A DNA stretch of 64,000 bases. It comes from Ruegeria sp. PrR005 (GTDB lineage: Bacteria; Pseudomonadota; Alphaproteobacteria; Rhodobacterales; Rhodobacteraceae). This document shows positions 8,934 to 17,737 of the stretch, one piece after another. The position numbers and the translations under genes were made by a program. The DNA lies in the NCBI RefSeq assembly GCF_010500245.1, contig NZ_JAAGOX010000032.1, positions 1-64,000 of the forward strand, written 5' to 3'. Each line of letters starts with the position of its first letter. Position 1 is the first letter of the stretch. The notes beneath the pieces are model-generated. The model saw only the letters and a program-made list of their open reading frames with translations. It was not told the DNA's origin and ran no database searches.

Positions 8934-9042
8934 TATTCCACACTCCAATAAACGCCCCGCTTGTTGTCTTGCGGGTTCAGAACTCGTTGTTCTGCGAAGC
9001 TGTCGCGCAACAGTTTTCTTGTCAACAATTTCGAACCGAATG

Positions 9043-9071
9043 AAAAAACCGCCCCGGTTTCCCGGGGCGGT
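9043..9071 (-). terminator. Rho-independent terminator of ahcY
   Basis: A 10-bp GC stem (ACCGCCCCGG at 9048-9057 with CCGGGGCGGT at 9062-9071) and a 4-nt loop are followed on the minus strand by six T residues. It lies 38 bp past the ahcY stop and is a textbook intrinsic terminator. Confidence 0.92.
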
Positions 9072-9109
9072 CAGAATTCTCAGGACGGGCATCCGCCCAT
9101 CGCTGGATA

Positions 9110-10504
9110 TCAATAGCGGTAGTGTTCCGGCTTGAACGGGCCTTCGGGCGTGACCCCGATGTAATCGGCCTGTTCCGGGCTCAGTTTGGTCAACTTCACG
9201 CCGATCCGGTCCAGATGCAGGCGGGCGACTTTCTCGTCCAGATGCTTGGGCAGGATATAGACCTCGTTCTGGTACTTGTCGCCCTTGGTGTACAGCTCGA
9301 TCTGCGCCAGAACCTGGTTCGTGAACGAAGCCGACATCACAAAGGACGGGTGCCCGGTCGCGTTGCCGAGGTTCAGCAGGCGACCTTCGGAGAGCAGGAT
9401 GATCTTGTTGCCCGAGGGCATCTCGATCATGTCGACCTGGTCCTTGATATTGGTCCACTTGTGGTTCTTCAGCGCGGCAACCTGGATCTCGTTGTCGAAA
9501 TGGCCGATGTTGCCAACGATGGCCATGTTCTTCATCTCGCGCATATGCTCGATGCGGATCACGTCCTTGTTGCCGGTGGTGGTGATGAAGATGTCGGCGC
9601 TGGCGACTTCATCTTCCAGGGTGGTGACTTCGAAACCGTCCATCGCAGCCTGAAGCGCGCAGATCGGATCAACCTCGGTCACCTTCACCCGTGCACCGGC
9701 GCCACGCAGCGAGGCGGCCGAGCCTTTGCCCACGTCACCATAGCCGCAGACCAGCGCGACCTTGCCTGCCATCATCGTGTCGGTGGCGCGGCGGATACCG
9801 TCGACCAGCGATTCCTTGCAGCCGTACTTGTTGTCGAACTTCGATTTGGTGACGCTGTCGTTCACGTTGATCGCGGGGAACGGCAGGTGGCCCTTTTCCA
9901 TCATCTTGTAGAGACGATGAACACCGGTGGTGGTCTCTTCGGACACGCCCTGGATCATGTGGCGCTGCTTCACGAACCAGCCCGGGGTTTCGGCGATCCG
10001 CTTGCGGATCTGGGCGAACAGGTATTCTTCCTCTTCGCTGGTCGGAACCGCGATCAGGTCTTCCTCACCCTCTTCGACGCGGGCGCCCATGAGGATGTAC
10101 AACGTGGCATCGCCGCCGTCGTCTAGGATCATGTTGGCGCCGCCCTCGGGGAACTGGAAAATCTTGTCGGTATAAGTCCAGTATTCCTCCAGCGTCTCGC
10201 CCTTGACGGCGAACACCGGGGTGCCGCTGGCCGCGATCGCGGCGGCGGCATGATCCTGTGTCGAGAAGATGTTGCACGACGCCCAGCGCACGTCAGCGCC
10301 CAGCGCCACCAGCGTTTCGATCAGAACTGCGGTCTGGATGGTCATGTGCAGCGAACCGGCGATACGCGCGCCCTTGAGCGGCTTGCTTTCACCATACTCG
10401 GCGCGCAGCGCCATCAGGCCCGGCATCTCGGTTTCGGCAATGTCCAGTTCCTTGCGGCCGTAGTCGGCCAGTGCAATGTCCTTGACGATGTAATCCCCGG
10501 CCAT
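9110..10504 (-). CDS. ahcY: Adenosylhomocysteinase
   Basis: AhcY hydrolyses S-adenosylhomocysteine to adenosine and homocysteine using bound NAD, removing the product inhibitor of methyltransferases. The 464-residue protein has the bacterial length. Motifs present are [17 protein letters not shown] near the N-terminus, the NAD-binding [10 protein letters not shown] (about residue 255), the [10 protein letters not shown] segment, and the conserved C-terminal KPEHYRY. GGAGTGAAGA precedes the ATG. I looked for an SAH riboswitch in the 100-bp leader and saw none. Confidence 0.98.
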   Translation of the reverse strand: MAGDYIVKDIALADYGRKELDIAETEMPGLMALRAEYGESKPLKGARIAGSLHMTIQTAVLIETLVALGADVRWASCNIFSTQDHAAAAIAASGTPVFAVKGETLEEYWTYTDKIFQFPEGGANMILDDGGDATLYILMGARVEEGEEDLIAVPTSEEEEYLFAQIRKRIAETPGWFVKQRHMIQGVSEETTTGVHRLYKMMEKGHLPFPAINVNDSVTKSKFDNKYGCKESLVDGIRRATDTMMAGKVALVCGYGDVGKGSAASLRGAGARVKVTEVDPICALQAAMDGFEVTTLEDEVASADIFITTTGNKDVIRIEHMREMKNMAIVGNIGHFDNEIQVAALKNHKWTNIKDQVDMIEMPSGNKIILLSEGRLLNLGNATGHPSFVMSASFTNQVLAQIELYTKGDKYQNEVYILPKHLDEKVARLHLDRIGVKLTKLSPEQADYIGVTPEGPFKPEHYRY

Positions 10505-10603
10505 TCTTCACTCCATTCCGGTAAAATCGGTCGCCAGACGCCCTATCATTCATGGGGACAAGTGGCAACGACGTTCGGCCCGGTCAGGTTTTTGGGGAAA
10601 GTT

Positions 10604-10918
10604 TCAGCTGGGAATATCCGTCGTGCGCGGCACCGGCGTGGCCTGAAAATAGTCGGTTCCCGCGGCCACAATGCAACTGACGCCATTCGCGTCTGTCAAC
10701 AGAACAGTAAACGTGCCCGTCTCGGCCGAGGCCCAAAGTTCGATCATTGACTGGCCTCGATGCATGGGTTGCAGGCCACCGGCGGTCAACTGTTCGGAAT
10801 ATTTTTCCTGTAGCTTGCCAATCACCGCATCGCGATCCGCACAGGATTGCGCCACGGCCGGGGACATCAGGGCCACCATGCCAAATGTTGTTCCAATCCC
10901 CATCAGACGCTTGAACAT
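10604..10918 (-). CDS. Small secreted protein, unknown function
   Basis: The 104-residue product has a clear Sec signal peptide (residues 1-23, cleavage after SPAVA). The roughly 80-residue mature part has two cysteines (SCADRD and GVSCIV) likely to form a disulphide. A GAAAGGAG ribosome-binding site precedes the ATG. I do not recognise a named domain; its size and layout resemble conserved hypothetical proteins of Rhodobacteraceae. It lies upstream of ahcY on the same strand but 99 bp away, so co-transcription is uncertain. Confidence 0.7.
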   Translation of the reverse strand: MFKRLMGIGTTFGMVALMSPAVAQSCADRDAVIGKLQEKYSEQLTAGGLQPMHRGQSMIELWASAETGTFTVLLTDANGVSCIVAAGTDYFQATPVPRTTDIPS

Positions 10919-11123
10919 GGCAAGCTCCTTTCGATAGAGGTTCAGGTCTGAAAGGGGACGTGCAGGGAGGAAAACACGTCCCCCCTCACTTGATATCGCG
11001 ATCTTGCCGCCGGGCTGAACCCTCGACGAAAATTGGAACGGCTGGCAGCATTTGATCGGGATAAGGCAAAGGCTGCGCCCGGAATGTGGCGAAAAAAAGG
11101 CACTTGGAAAGGGACGTGGCAGA

Positions 11124-11717
11124 ATGGCAACACAGCCCAGAGCATGGCAACGGATGCTGTCGGGGCGGCGACTCGACCTGCTGGATCCGACGCCGATGGA
11201 TATCGAGATTGAGGATATCGCCCATGGCCTGGCCTTTGTCGCGCGCTGGAACGGGCAGACGCATGGCGATTATGCCTATTCGGTGGCGGAACATTCGCTG
11301 CTGGTTGAGACCCTGTTTGCCCGCATAGCCCCCGCCACCGGGCCGAAATGGCGCCTGGCGGCCTTGCTGCACGATGCGCCGGAATACGTGATCGGCGACA
11401 TGATTTCGCCGGTGAAGGCCGCGGTCGGACCGGATTACGGCCATCTCGACGCCAGGCTTACCGCAGCGATCCACATCCGGTTTGGCCTACCGGCGCAACT
11501 GCCGGTCGCGATCAAGAAACAGATCAAGCGCGCCGACCGTATAAGCGCCTGGATGGAGGCGACCCGCATCGCCGGTTTTTCCGAGGCCGAAGCGAACAGG
11601 TTTTTCGGACGCCCGAACCCGGTCCTGATGGAAGGGCTCGACATTCTGCTCAGACCGCCCGTTGAGACGAGAAAGGCCTATACCGAACGTTACTTGGCGC
11701 TGATATCCGCGCTTTGA
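11124..11717 (+). CDS. HD-domain hydrolase (YfbR-like)
   Basis: The 197-residue protein carries an HD-superfamily metal site: a first histidine in GDYAYSVAEHS, then LLHDAPEYVIGDMISPVK with the HD pair and a downstream glutamate, as in YfbR-type 5'-deoxynucleotidases. That suggests dephosphorylation of nucleoside monophosphates, but the exact substrate cannot be read from sequence. ATG at 11124 starts the conserved part. The last 28 bp overlap the 3' end of the opposing GT61 gene. Confidence 0.8.
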   Translation: MATQPRAWQRMLSGRRLDLLDPTPMDIEIEDIAHGLAFVARWNGQTHGDYAYSVAEHSLLVETLFARIAPATGPKWRLAALLHDAPEYVIGDMISPVKAAVGPDYGHLDARLTAAIHIRFGLPAQLPVAIKKQIKRADRISAWMEATRIAGFSEAEANRFFGRPNPVLMEGLDILLRPPVETRKAYTERYLALISAL

Positions 11718-12913
11718 TCGGACACCGCGCGTTCCGCACGACGGGCGCGGCGTTCATGTCGCATCTTTCGGCGACGGCGCGTTTGGTAGTCGGCGCTTTC
11801 GACAAAATCGCCAGCCTGATCCAGACCCTTGTCGCTGAACATCTTGGCGCGCTCTTCGTCTGTCGCACGCGGCCAGTCGATATCCGGGCGAACAAATCCC
11901 CCCGCGATCAGGCCCCGGCCAATCACCGCGTGATCCAGCTCACCAAAAGACAGGCGGTTTGATTTGCCTTTGTCGCCGCGCACCCATTCGGTGTAGAGCG
12001 CGTCGATCACCAGCGGATTGTTCCGGCAAAAATGCGCGACATTCTTGGCCAACAGATTATTGGGCCCCGCCTTGCGCCGCAGGATCATCGCCACGTTCTG
12101 GTCGGGCCGTCCCACCATCGCAAATAAATGCAGCGCGGAACCATCGGCGGCCACGACATGGCTGGCGGCCTTGTATCTGGCAAGCTGGGTTTCGAGAGAG
12201 AACTTCTCGGGGTGGAAAATGTCGTACCCCTCGGCACGCAATAGGTCTTCCAGCCGTTCTTCGCCCAACAGACCGCCCTTTCCCAGACCCAGCGCGGAAC
12301 GGGAGATGTAAAGCTTGCTTGGACCATCGGGTTCGACCGATTTGGCGAAACTCCGGTGGATCGCATCGCGGAACCTGGCCGTTCCGTGCGTGATGTTTCC
12401 CAACCCGAACCCTTGTCCGGGTACGATCAGCTCTTCGACTTGGGTCGGTTCAGTTGCGACATGGATCGGCAGGTCCGGCCGCATCAGGTCGATGAAATCG
12501 CGCTGATATCCCCGGACCTGATCGCCGACCTTCGGTCGTTTGGGAATGAAGAGAATGCCGTCAATCGGGCCATCGACATGGTCCAAGGCCCACAGGCGAG
12601 AGGTGCTTTCAACCAGGAAATGCCCGAAATGTGCCCACAGCACTCCGCCCCAGATCCAGCGCCCCGGCAATATCTGTGCCACGTCCTGCGGCATATCGGG
12701 GCGGGTCGTCAAAGGCCGGTATCGGCGCCAAAGGGCACCTTCGGGACAATAGCTGCCATCCGAATACAAAACCCCGGCGGCCTGAGTGAAACCGCTGACT
12801 TCGGGTGGCACAACAACCGCCTCGGCCAGCCGCGTCAATGTCTCGGACCAGCCCCCTTCGGGCAGCGGCTGTGAATTTGGGTCGTCTGGATTAAGGTCGG
12901 GCGTTTCCGCCAT
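11690..12913 (-). CDS. GT61-family glycosyltransferase
   Basis: The 407-residue protein matches the DUF563/GT61 family. It has the WGGVLWAHFGHFLVES segment (about residues 88-103), the SKLYISRSALG motif (about 195) and the AADGSALHLFAMV stretch (about 255-270) that form the catalytic core of these inverting transferases. The C-terminal tail is very basic. The likely role is adding a sugar to a cell-surface polysaccharide. It lies 10 bp after regA on the same strand and may be co-transcribed with it. Its end is convergent with the HD hydrolase gene. Confidence 0.8.
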   Translation of the reverse strand: MAETPDLNPDDPNSQPLPEGGWSETLTRLAEAVVVPPEVSGFTQAAGVLYSDGSYCPEGALWRRYRPLTTRPDMPQDVAQILPGRWIWGGVLWAHFGHFLVESTSRLWALDHVDGPIDGILFIPKRPKVGDQVRGYQRDFIDLMRPDLPIHVATEPTQVEELIVPGQGFGLGNITHGTARFRDAIHRSFAKSVEPDGPSKLYISRSALGLGKGGLLGEERLEDLLRAEGYDIFHPEKFSLETQLARYKAASHVVAADGSALHLFAMVGRPDQNVAMILRRKAGPNNLLAKNVAHFCRNNPLVIDALYTEWVRGDKGKSNRLSFGELDHAVIGRGLIAGGFVRPDIDWPRATDEERAKMFSDKGLDQAGDFVESADYQTRRRRKMRHERRARRAERAVSDQSADISAK

Positions 12914-12923
12914 TGCGAACCTC

Positions 12924-13478
12924 TCAGCGCGGGCTTCGTTTTGCCAGAATCCGTTGCAGGGTCCGGCGGTGCATGTTTAGCCGACGCGCAGTTTCGCTAA
13001 CGTTACGATCGCACAACTCGTACACCCGCTGGATATGTTCCCAGCGCACCCTGTCCGCGCTCATCGGGTTTTCCGGCGGCGGCGGAAGAGTATCGCCATT
13101 GGCCAGGAGAGCATTGGTGATGTCAGTGGCATCTGCCGGCTTTGACAGGTAATCGGTCGCGCCAATCTTGACGGCAGCAACCGCCGTGGCAATCGCCCCG
13201 TACCCGGTCAGCACCACCACCCGGCTGTCCGGGCGACGTTCGCGCAAGACCTCGACGACGTCCAGGCCATTGCCATCCTCAAGCCGCAAGTCGACCACCG
13301 CATAGGCAGGCGGCCTTGCCGTGGCTATCGCGCGCCCGGCGGCGACCGACCCGGCCGTTTCGACTTCGAACCCCCGCTTCTCCATCGCCTTGGCCAAACG
13401 GCGCAGAAACGGTTCATCGTCATCGACAAGCAAAAGCGACTTGTCGGGACCGATATCTGGCTGGAGGTTGTCCGTCAT
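12924..13478 (-). CDS. regA: Redox response regulator RegA/PrrA/ActR
   Basis: RegA is the DNA-binding partner of RegB and controls respiration, carbon and nitrogen fixation genes, and in phototrophs photosynthesis, in response to redox state. The receiver domain (residues 15-125) has acidic residues in LLVDDD and the phosphoacceptor aspartate 63 in VVDLRLEDG. A proline linker follows, then the nearly invariant Fis-type helix-turn-helix ETARRLNMHRRTLQRIL. At 184 residues it has the typical size. It lies downstream of senC on the same strand. Confidence 0.97.
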   Translation of the reverse strand: MTDNLQPDIGPDKSLLLVDDDEPFLRRLAKAMEKRGFEVETAGSVAAGRAIATARPPAYAVVDLRLEDGNGLDVVEVLRERRPDSRVVVLTGYGAIATAVAAVKIGATDYLSKPADATDITNALLANGDTLPPPPENPMSADRVRWEHIQRVYELCDRNVSETARRLNMHRRTLQRILAKRSPR

Positions 13479-13562
13479 GCTCTGTCTTTCGCTGTTTTTC
13501 GTCTTTTTGGCTGTCCGCGAGTATTACCAGCCATCGCGCCCGCGTCAAACAGCCTTCACGCC

Positions 13563-14180
13563 CTACATTGCATCTATGAAGCATCCGATCTTGTCGGCCA
13601 TTTGCTCGGGCGTGTCATCGCGGCGAAAAAACTCGACGAATCCGACATCGGGCAGGACGAGATAGGAAAAGGTCGAATGGTCGACCAGATAGTATTCATC
13701 GCTCTTGTCCTGCGCCCGGTAATAGGTCTTGTAGGCCTGGCTCGCGGCCTTCACCTGCTCGGGCGAACCGGTCAGCCCGATCATCCGCTCGTGCAGGTTG
13801 GCGGCAAAATCGCCCACCACCTCGGGCGTGTCCCGGTCGGGGTCGATCGAGATGAAGACCGGTGTCACCATCTTGCCCCGGCCTTCAAGGATATCCACGG
13901 CCTCTGCGTTGCGCGAGGTATCAAGCGGACAGACATCGGGGCAGAAAGTATAGCCGAAATAGAGCAGTGACGGCTGGGTGATCACATCCTTGTCAGTTAC
14001 CGTCTCGCCTTTGGCATTCAACAGCTCGAACGGCCCGCCAATCGTCTCTGCGCCGCCTGCGATCTGGCTGGATCTGCACTGAGCAAACCGGTCATCCGAA
14101 CCGCCGCGGGTCGCGATCCATGTTGCGCCCAGCGCCGCCACTGCAACCGTGGCGGCAAGAATAGCATAAAATCGGTTCAT
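13563..14180 (-). CDS. senC: SCO1/SenC copper chaperone
   Basis: SenC-type proteins deliver copper to cytochrome c oxidase and influence redox signalling through RegB. The 205-residue protein has an N-terminal membrane anchor (about residues 5-23). A thioredoxin-like fold follows with the copper-binding FCPDVCP pair (about 79-85) and a conserved histidine in LVDHSTFSYL (about 168). ATG at 14180 is preferred for its GAGGATCCTG ribosome-binding site; the longer frame to 14384 crosses the regB promoter region. It sits between regA and the divergent regB, the standard arrangement. Confidence 0.95.
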   Translation of the reverse strand: MNRFYAILAATVAVAALGATWIATRGGSDDRFAQCRSSQIAGGAETIGGPFELLNAKGETVTDKDVITQPSLLYFGYTFCPDVCPLDTSRNAEAVDILEGRGKMVTPVFISIDPDRDTPEVVGDFAANLHERMIGLTGSPEQVKAASQAYKTYYRAQDKSDEYYLVDHSTFSYLVLPDVGFVEFFRRDDTPEQMADKIGCFIDAM

Positions 14181-14268
14181 CAGGATCCTCATGGACAGCG
14201 GCTGTTGATCGTGTCGGGCCGGAGACCTATCAAGAAACCCGACGGTTGCAACAGGACATAAGTGCACG

Positions 14269-15666
14269 ATGCCGGAATCCAACATGAGCCTTGTGCTGGG
14301 ACAAGAACGCAGCAGCTGGATTCGCCTGCGCACCATGATCCTGTTGCGGTGGGTCGCCATCGCTGGCCAGATCGTGGCCATCACGGTAGCGCAACAGACC
14401 TATCACCTGCAATTGAACCTGGGTCTGTGTTACCTGGCGATCGGGGTTTCCGCCGTCGTCAACGTGATGGCGATCTTTGCTTTCCCTGGAAACAAGCGCC
14501 TCAGCGAGTTCGAGAACTTTCTGATGGTCCTGTTCGATTTGCAACAATTGGGCGTTCTGCTGTACCTCACAGGCGGCCTGCACAACCCCTTTGCGCTGTT
14601 GCTGGTCGGGCCGGTGATCATCTCGGCCAACGTGATGGGACTGCGCTCGACCCTGATCATTGGCACCACCGCAATCATTCTGGTGACCTTGCTTGCGCTC
14701 TACCACTTGCCGCTCAAAACCGAGATGGGGTTTGTTCTGCGCATCCCGGATGTGTTCGTTTTTGGTCACTGGACCGCAATCGTCATCGCGATGGTTTTCC
14801 TGGGCGCCTATTCCTATCGGATCAGTTCCGAGGTTCAGTCGATGTCCGAAGCGCTGGCCGCGACCCAGATGGCACTGGCCCGCGAACAGAAACTGACCGA
14901 TCTTGGCGGCGTTGTCGCTGCCGCCGCACACGAGCTGGGCACGCCACTCGCCACCATAAAACTGGCCAGTTCCGAGCTGGTCGAGGAACTGGACGACCGC
15001 CCGGACCTGCGGGAAGACGCGGCCTTGATCCGGGAGCAGGCCGATCGTTGCAGGGACATCCTGCGCAACATGGGCCGTGCCGGAAAGGACGACCTGCACC
15101 TACGCCAGGCGCCCCTGTCCACAGTCATCCACGAAGCTGCCGAACCACATGTCAATCGTGGCAAGACGCTGCATTTCGATGAGGGCCCCGGAGAGGGAGG
15201 CGATTTGCAGCAACCCTCGATCCTGCGCAAGCCCGAGGTCATCCATGGCCTCAGGAACCTGATCCAGAACGCTGTCGACTTTGCACGATCCACCGTTTGG
15301 GTCGAGGCCGAATGGACGGCCGAGGCGATCACTGTCACGATCATGGACGATGGACGCGGATATCCCGCGCATATGTTCGGCCGGATCGGCGATCCGTTCG
15401 TGCGCCGAAGACGCGCCGAGGTCGATACCCGCTCGCGGCCAGAGTACGAAGGCATGGGGCTGGGTCTGTTCATCGCCAAGACATTGCTGGAACGCAGCGG
15501 CGCCGAATTGAAGTTCGCCAATGGCTCCGATCCGTACCAGACGCTCACCGACCTGGCAGAGCGGCGCGGTGCCATCGTGCAGGTGACCTGGCCCCGCAGC
15601 CAGATCGACGCGCAAACCGGCGAAAATGCGGTTCCGGTCGGGCTTAACGAACCATTCAGGGTTTAG
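14269..15666 (+). CDS. regB: Redox sensor histidine kinase RegB/PrrB
   Basis: RegB is a membrane kinase that senses the quinone pool and redox state and phosphorylates RegA. The 465-residue protein has six membrane segments (about residues 25-180). The ubiquinone-binding motif GGLHNPF lies at about 102-108, the phosphorylated histidine 221 in AAAHELGTPLATI, the redox-active cysteine 261 in QADRCRDIL, and an ATPase domain with GRGYP and GMGLGLFIAK. These positions are offset by four from the numbering known in Rhodobacter capsulatus (H225, C265). It diverges from senC across an 88-bp promoter region. Confidence 0.97.
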   Translation: MPESNMSLVLGQERSSWIRLRTMILLRWVAIAGQIVAITVAQQTYHLQLNLGLCYLAIGVSAVVNVMAIFAFPGNKRLSEFENFLMVLFDLQQLGVLLYLTGGLHNPFALLLVGPVIISANVMGLRSTLIIGTTAIILVTLLALYHLPLKTEMGFVLRIPDVFVFGHWTAIVIAMVFLGAYSYRISSEVQSMSEALAATQMALAREQKLTDLGGVVAAAAHELGTPLATIKLASSELVEELDDRPDLREDAALIREQADRCRDILRNMGRAGKDDLHLRQAPLSTVIHEAAEPHVNRGKTLHFDEGPGEGGDLQQPSILRKPEVIHGLRNLIQNAVDFARSTVWVEAEWTAEAITVTIMDDGRGYPAHMFGRIGDPFVRRRRAEVDTRSRPEYEGMGLGLFIAKTLLERSGAELKFANGSDPYQTLTDLAERRGAIVQVTWPRSQIDAQTGENAVPVGLNEPFRV

Positions 15667-15733
15667 TTAAGGTTGCCTTAACCACTTATGCCAATGATTG
15701 CCAGAATTGGTGTTGGCAGTTCTGGATGCGATC

Positions 15734-17233
15734 ATGGCGGAATGGGTGGCTTTGGCGGTGATTTGCCTTTCTTCGGCTGGGCTTACCGTTTGGTATCTGT
15801 CCACTCCGAGGCAACTGTCCGGCTTTTCCCGCGATCTGTTGACCGCGGAAGACGCGGCACCGCATGTCTTCCTCTTCGATGGGTCGACTGTTATCGGCTC
15901 TTCTCACCTGGGCGACGACAGGCACGTTCTCAACTGGGAAGAACTGCGCCAGAAACTGTCCGACGAGTTTCCCGGGTTTCCGACAGACCCGGATACCGTC
16001 GAGCAAGAGGGTGAAATCGTCGTCAAACCCATAGACGGTCGCACCGGGCGAGAGGTGTTCTGTGAATGGGTAGACGGTATTGTTCGGGTTGAACTGCGCA
16101 GCGGCAGCAAGGGGCAGCACGCGTTGCGGCGCTCTGACCCCGACCCGATCAGAATGGCAATGGATCCGGCACCCTATCCGGTGTGGCATCTCGACAACGA
16201 CGGGAAGATCCGCTGGTGCAATGCCGCCTATGTGGCGTTGGCGCGAAAACTTCGGAACGGAAACCTCGATCTCTATGAGCCGCTGTTTCCCAAGGTCGAA
16301 GAGTTGGGCAGCGATGGAAAGAAATCCCGCGTCTCGATTTCGGTTTTTCCCTCACAGACAAAGCTTTGGTTCGACGTTGTGGTCGTGCCCCAGGAGTCGG
16401 GCAGCCTGTGCTATGCCGTGGACATCAACGCGGTCGTCGACGCCGAAGTGGCCCAGCGCAACTTTGTGCAGACATTGGCAAAGACGTTCGCACAACTGTC
16501 CATCGGACTGGCCATCTTCGACAGGAACAGGCAGCTGGCGCTTTTCAATCCGGCGCTGATCGACCTGACCAGCCTGCCCGCCGATTTCCTGACCAGCCGA
16601 CCATCGGTTTCAAGCTTTTTCGACCGGTTGAGAAACCTCAACATGATGCCGGAACCAAAGAATTATGGCGGATGGCGCCAGGAGATGAACGATCTGTTGC
16701 AGGCGGCATCGGATGGTGTCTATCGAGAAACCTGGACACTGCCATCGGGGTCCGTCTATTCGGTGAACGGCCGCCCTCATCCGGATGGGGCCATCGCGTT
16801 TCTGTTCGAAGACATTACCGCGGACATCACCCTGACCCGCCGCTTTCGATCCGAGCTGGAGCTTGGCCAGGACGTTCTCGATCACATCGAGGATGCGATT
16901 GTCGTGTTTGCTTCTGACGGCACGCTCGCATTTTCCAACAAGGCGTATCACACATTGTGGAAGTCGGATCCCGAGCGAAGCTTTGCGAAAGTCTCGATCG
17001 TCGATGCCACCCGCGCTTGGCAGGAACAGTGCAACGCCACACCGCTGTGGGGCGACATTCGGGATTTCGTGGCAAATCGCGAGAATCGCGCGCTCTGGGA
17101 GGGTCAGGTCCGGTTGCGCGATGGCCGGCCGTTGAATTGCACGATCAACCCAATCCAGAACGGCGCGACAATGGTTGTTTTCTCTCTGACGACCATCTCC
17201 GAGACGCTGACCGAAACCGCAAGGATCGGATAG
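15734..17233 (+). CDS. PAS-domain sensor-like protein without kinase
   Basis: I chose ATG at 15734; a TTG at 15698 is possible but has no ribosome-binding site. The 499-residue product has one N-terminal membrane helix (about residues 5-22). At least two PAS-like modules follow: one with the YPVWHLDNDGKIRWCN type of motif (about 150) and another around LDHIEDAIVVFASDGTLAFSN (about 390). No histidine-kinase, GGDEF or output domain follows; the protein ends soon after the last PAS fold. It lies 31 bp past regB and 40 bp before tsaE, so it could be co-expressed with either. Its partner is unknown. Confidence 0.75.
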   Translation: MAEWVALAVICLSSAGLTVWYLSTPRQLSGFSRDLLTAEDAAPHVFLFDGSTVIGSSHLGDDRHVLNWEELRQKLSDEFPGFPTDPDTVEQEGEIVVKPIDGRTGREVFCEWVDGIVRVELRSGSKGQHALRRSDPDPIRMAMDPAPYPVWHLDNDGKIRWCNAAYVALARKLRNGNLDLYEPLFPKVEELGSDGKKSRVSISVFPSQTKLWFDVVVVPQESGSLCYAVDINAVVDAEVAQRNFVQTLAKTFAQLSIGLAIFDRNRQLALFNPALIDLTSLPADFLTSRPSVSSFFDRLRNLNMMPEPKNYGGWRQEMNDLLQAASDGVYRETWTLPSGSVYSVNGRPHPDGAIAFLFEDITADITLTRRFRSELELGQDVLDHIEDAIVVFASDGTLAFSNKAYHTLWKSDPERSFAKVSIVDATRAWQEQCNATPLWGDIRDFVANRENRALWEGQVRLRDGRPLNCTINPIQNGATMVVFSLTTISETLTETARIG

Positions 17234-17272
17234 CGACTTGCAGCCGGAAAGCGGCGCGGCCATTGTGCGGCC

Positions 17273-17737
17273 ATGACGGCTTCGCACCTTGAACTGACTA
17301 CGGACTCCCCCGAAGAAACCACCGCCCTGGCGGTGTCTTTGGGTTCCACCCTCAGGCCCGGCGACTGTTTGCTGCTTTCGGGTGAAATCGGCAGTGGAAA
17401 AACTCATTTTTCCCGCAGCCTGATCCAGTCCCTGATGCCCGTGCCGGAAGACGTTCCATCGCCCACCTTTACCCTGGTGCAGGTCTATGACACCGAGCGG
17501 GGCGACCTGTGGCACTCCGATCTCTATCGCCTCTCCTCGCTCGAAGAGATTGAGGAGTTGGGTCTGTCAGAAGCGTTCAACGATGCGATAACTCTTGTGG
17601 AATGGCCCGACCGGCTTGGCCCGCTGACACCCCCACATGCGCTGATGATCACCTTTGAGGCCGACCCCGAACATGAAACCCGCCGAAAGCTGACTGTCGA
17701 ATGGACCGACCCGAAATGGCCACCCCGTCTGACATGA
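17273..17737 (+). CDS. tsaE: tRNA t6A biosynthesis ATPase TsaE
   Basis: TsaE is the small ATPase that, with TsaB and TsaD, makes threonylcarbamoyl-A37 in tRNA. The 154-residue protein has the Walker A loop SGEIGSGKTHFSR (about residues 36-48), the switch-like SPTFTLVQVY and the DLYRL and VEWPDRLG motifs of the family. The stop codon overlaps the amgK start (ATGA), beginning a long chain of overlapped genes through addA. Confidence 0.95.
   Translation: MTASHLELTTDSPEETTALAVSLGSTLRPGDCLLLSGEIGSGKTHFSRSLIQSLMPVPEDVPSPTFTLVQVYDTERGDLWHSDLYRLSSLEEIEELGLSEAFNDAITLVEWPDRLGPLTPPHALMITFEADPEHETRRKLTVEWTDPKWPPRLT

Noticed and set aside
8934-9458. N-terminal extension of the DUF922-like protein
   Set aside because: The upstream frame crosses the ahcY terminator and 3' end, while the ATG at 8933 is followed by a clean signal peptide.
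10505-10603. SAH riboswitch upstream of ahcY
   Set aside because: The leader lacks the conserved SAH riboswitch core sequence and pairing.
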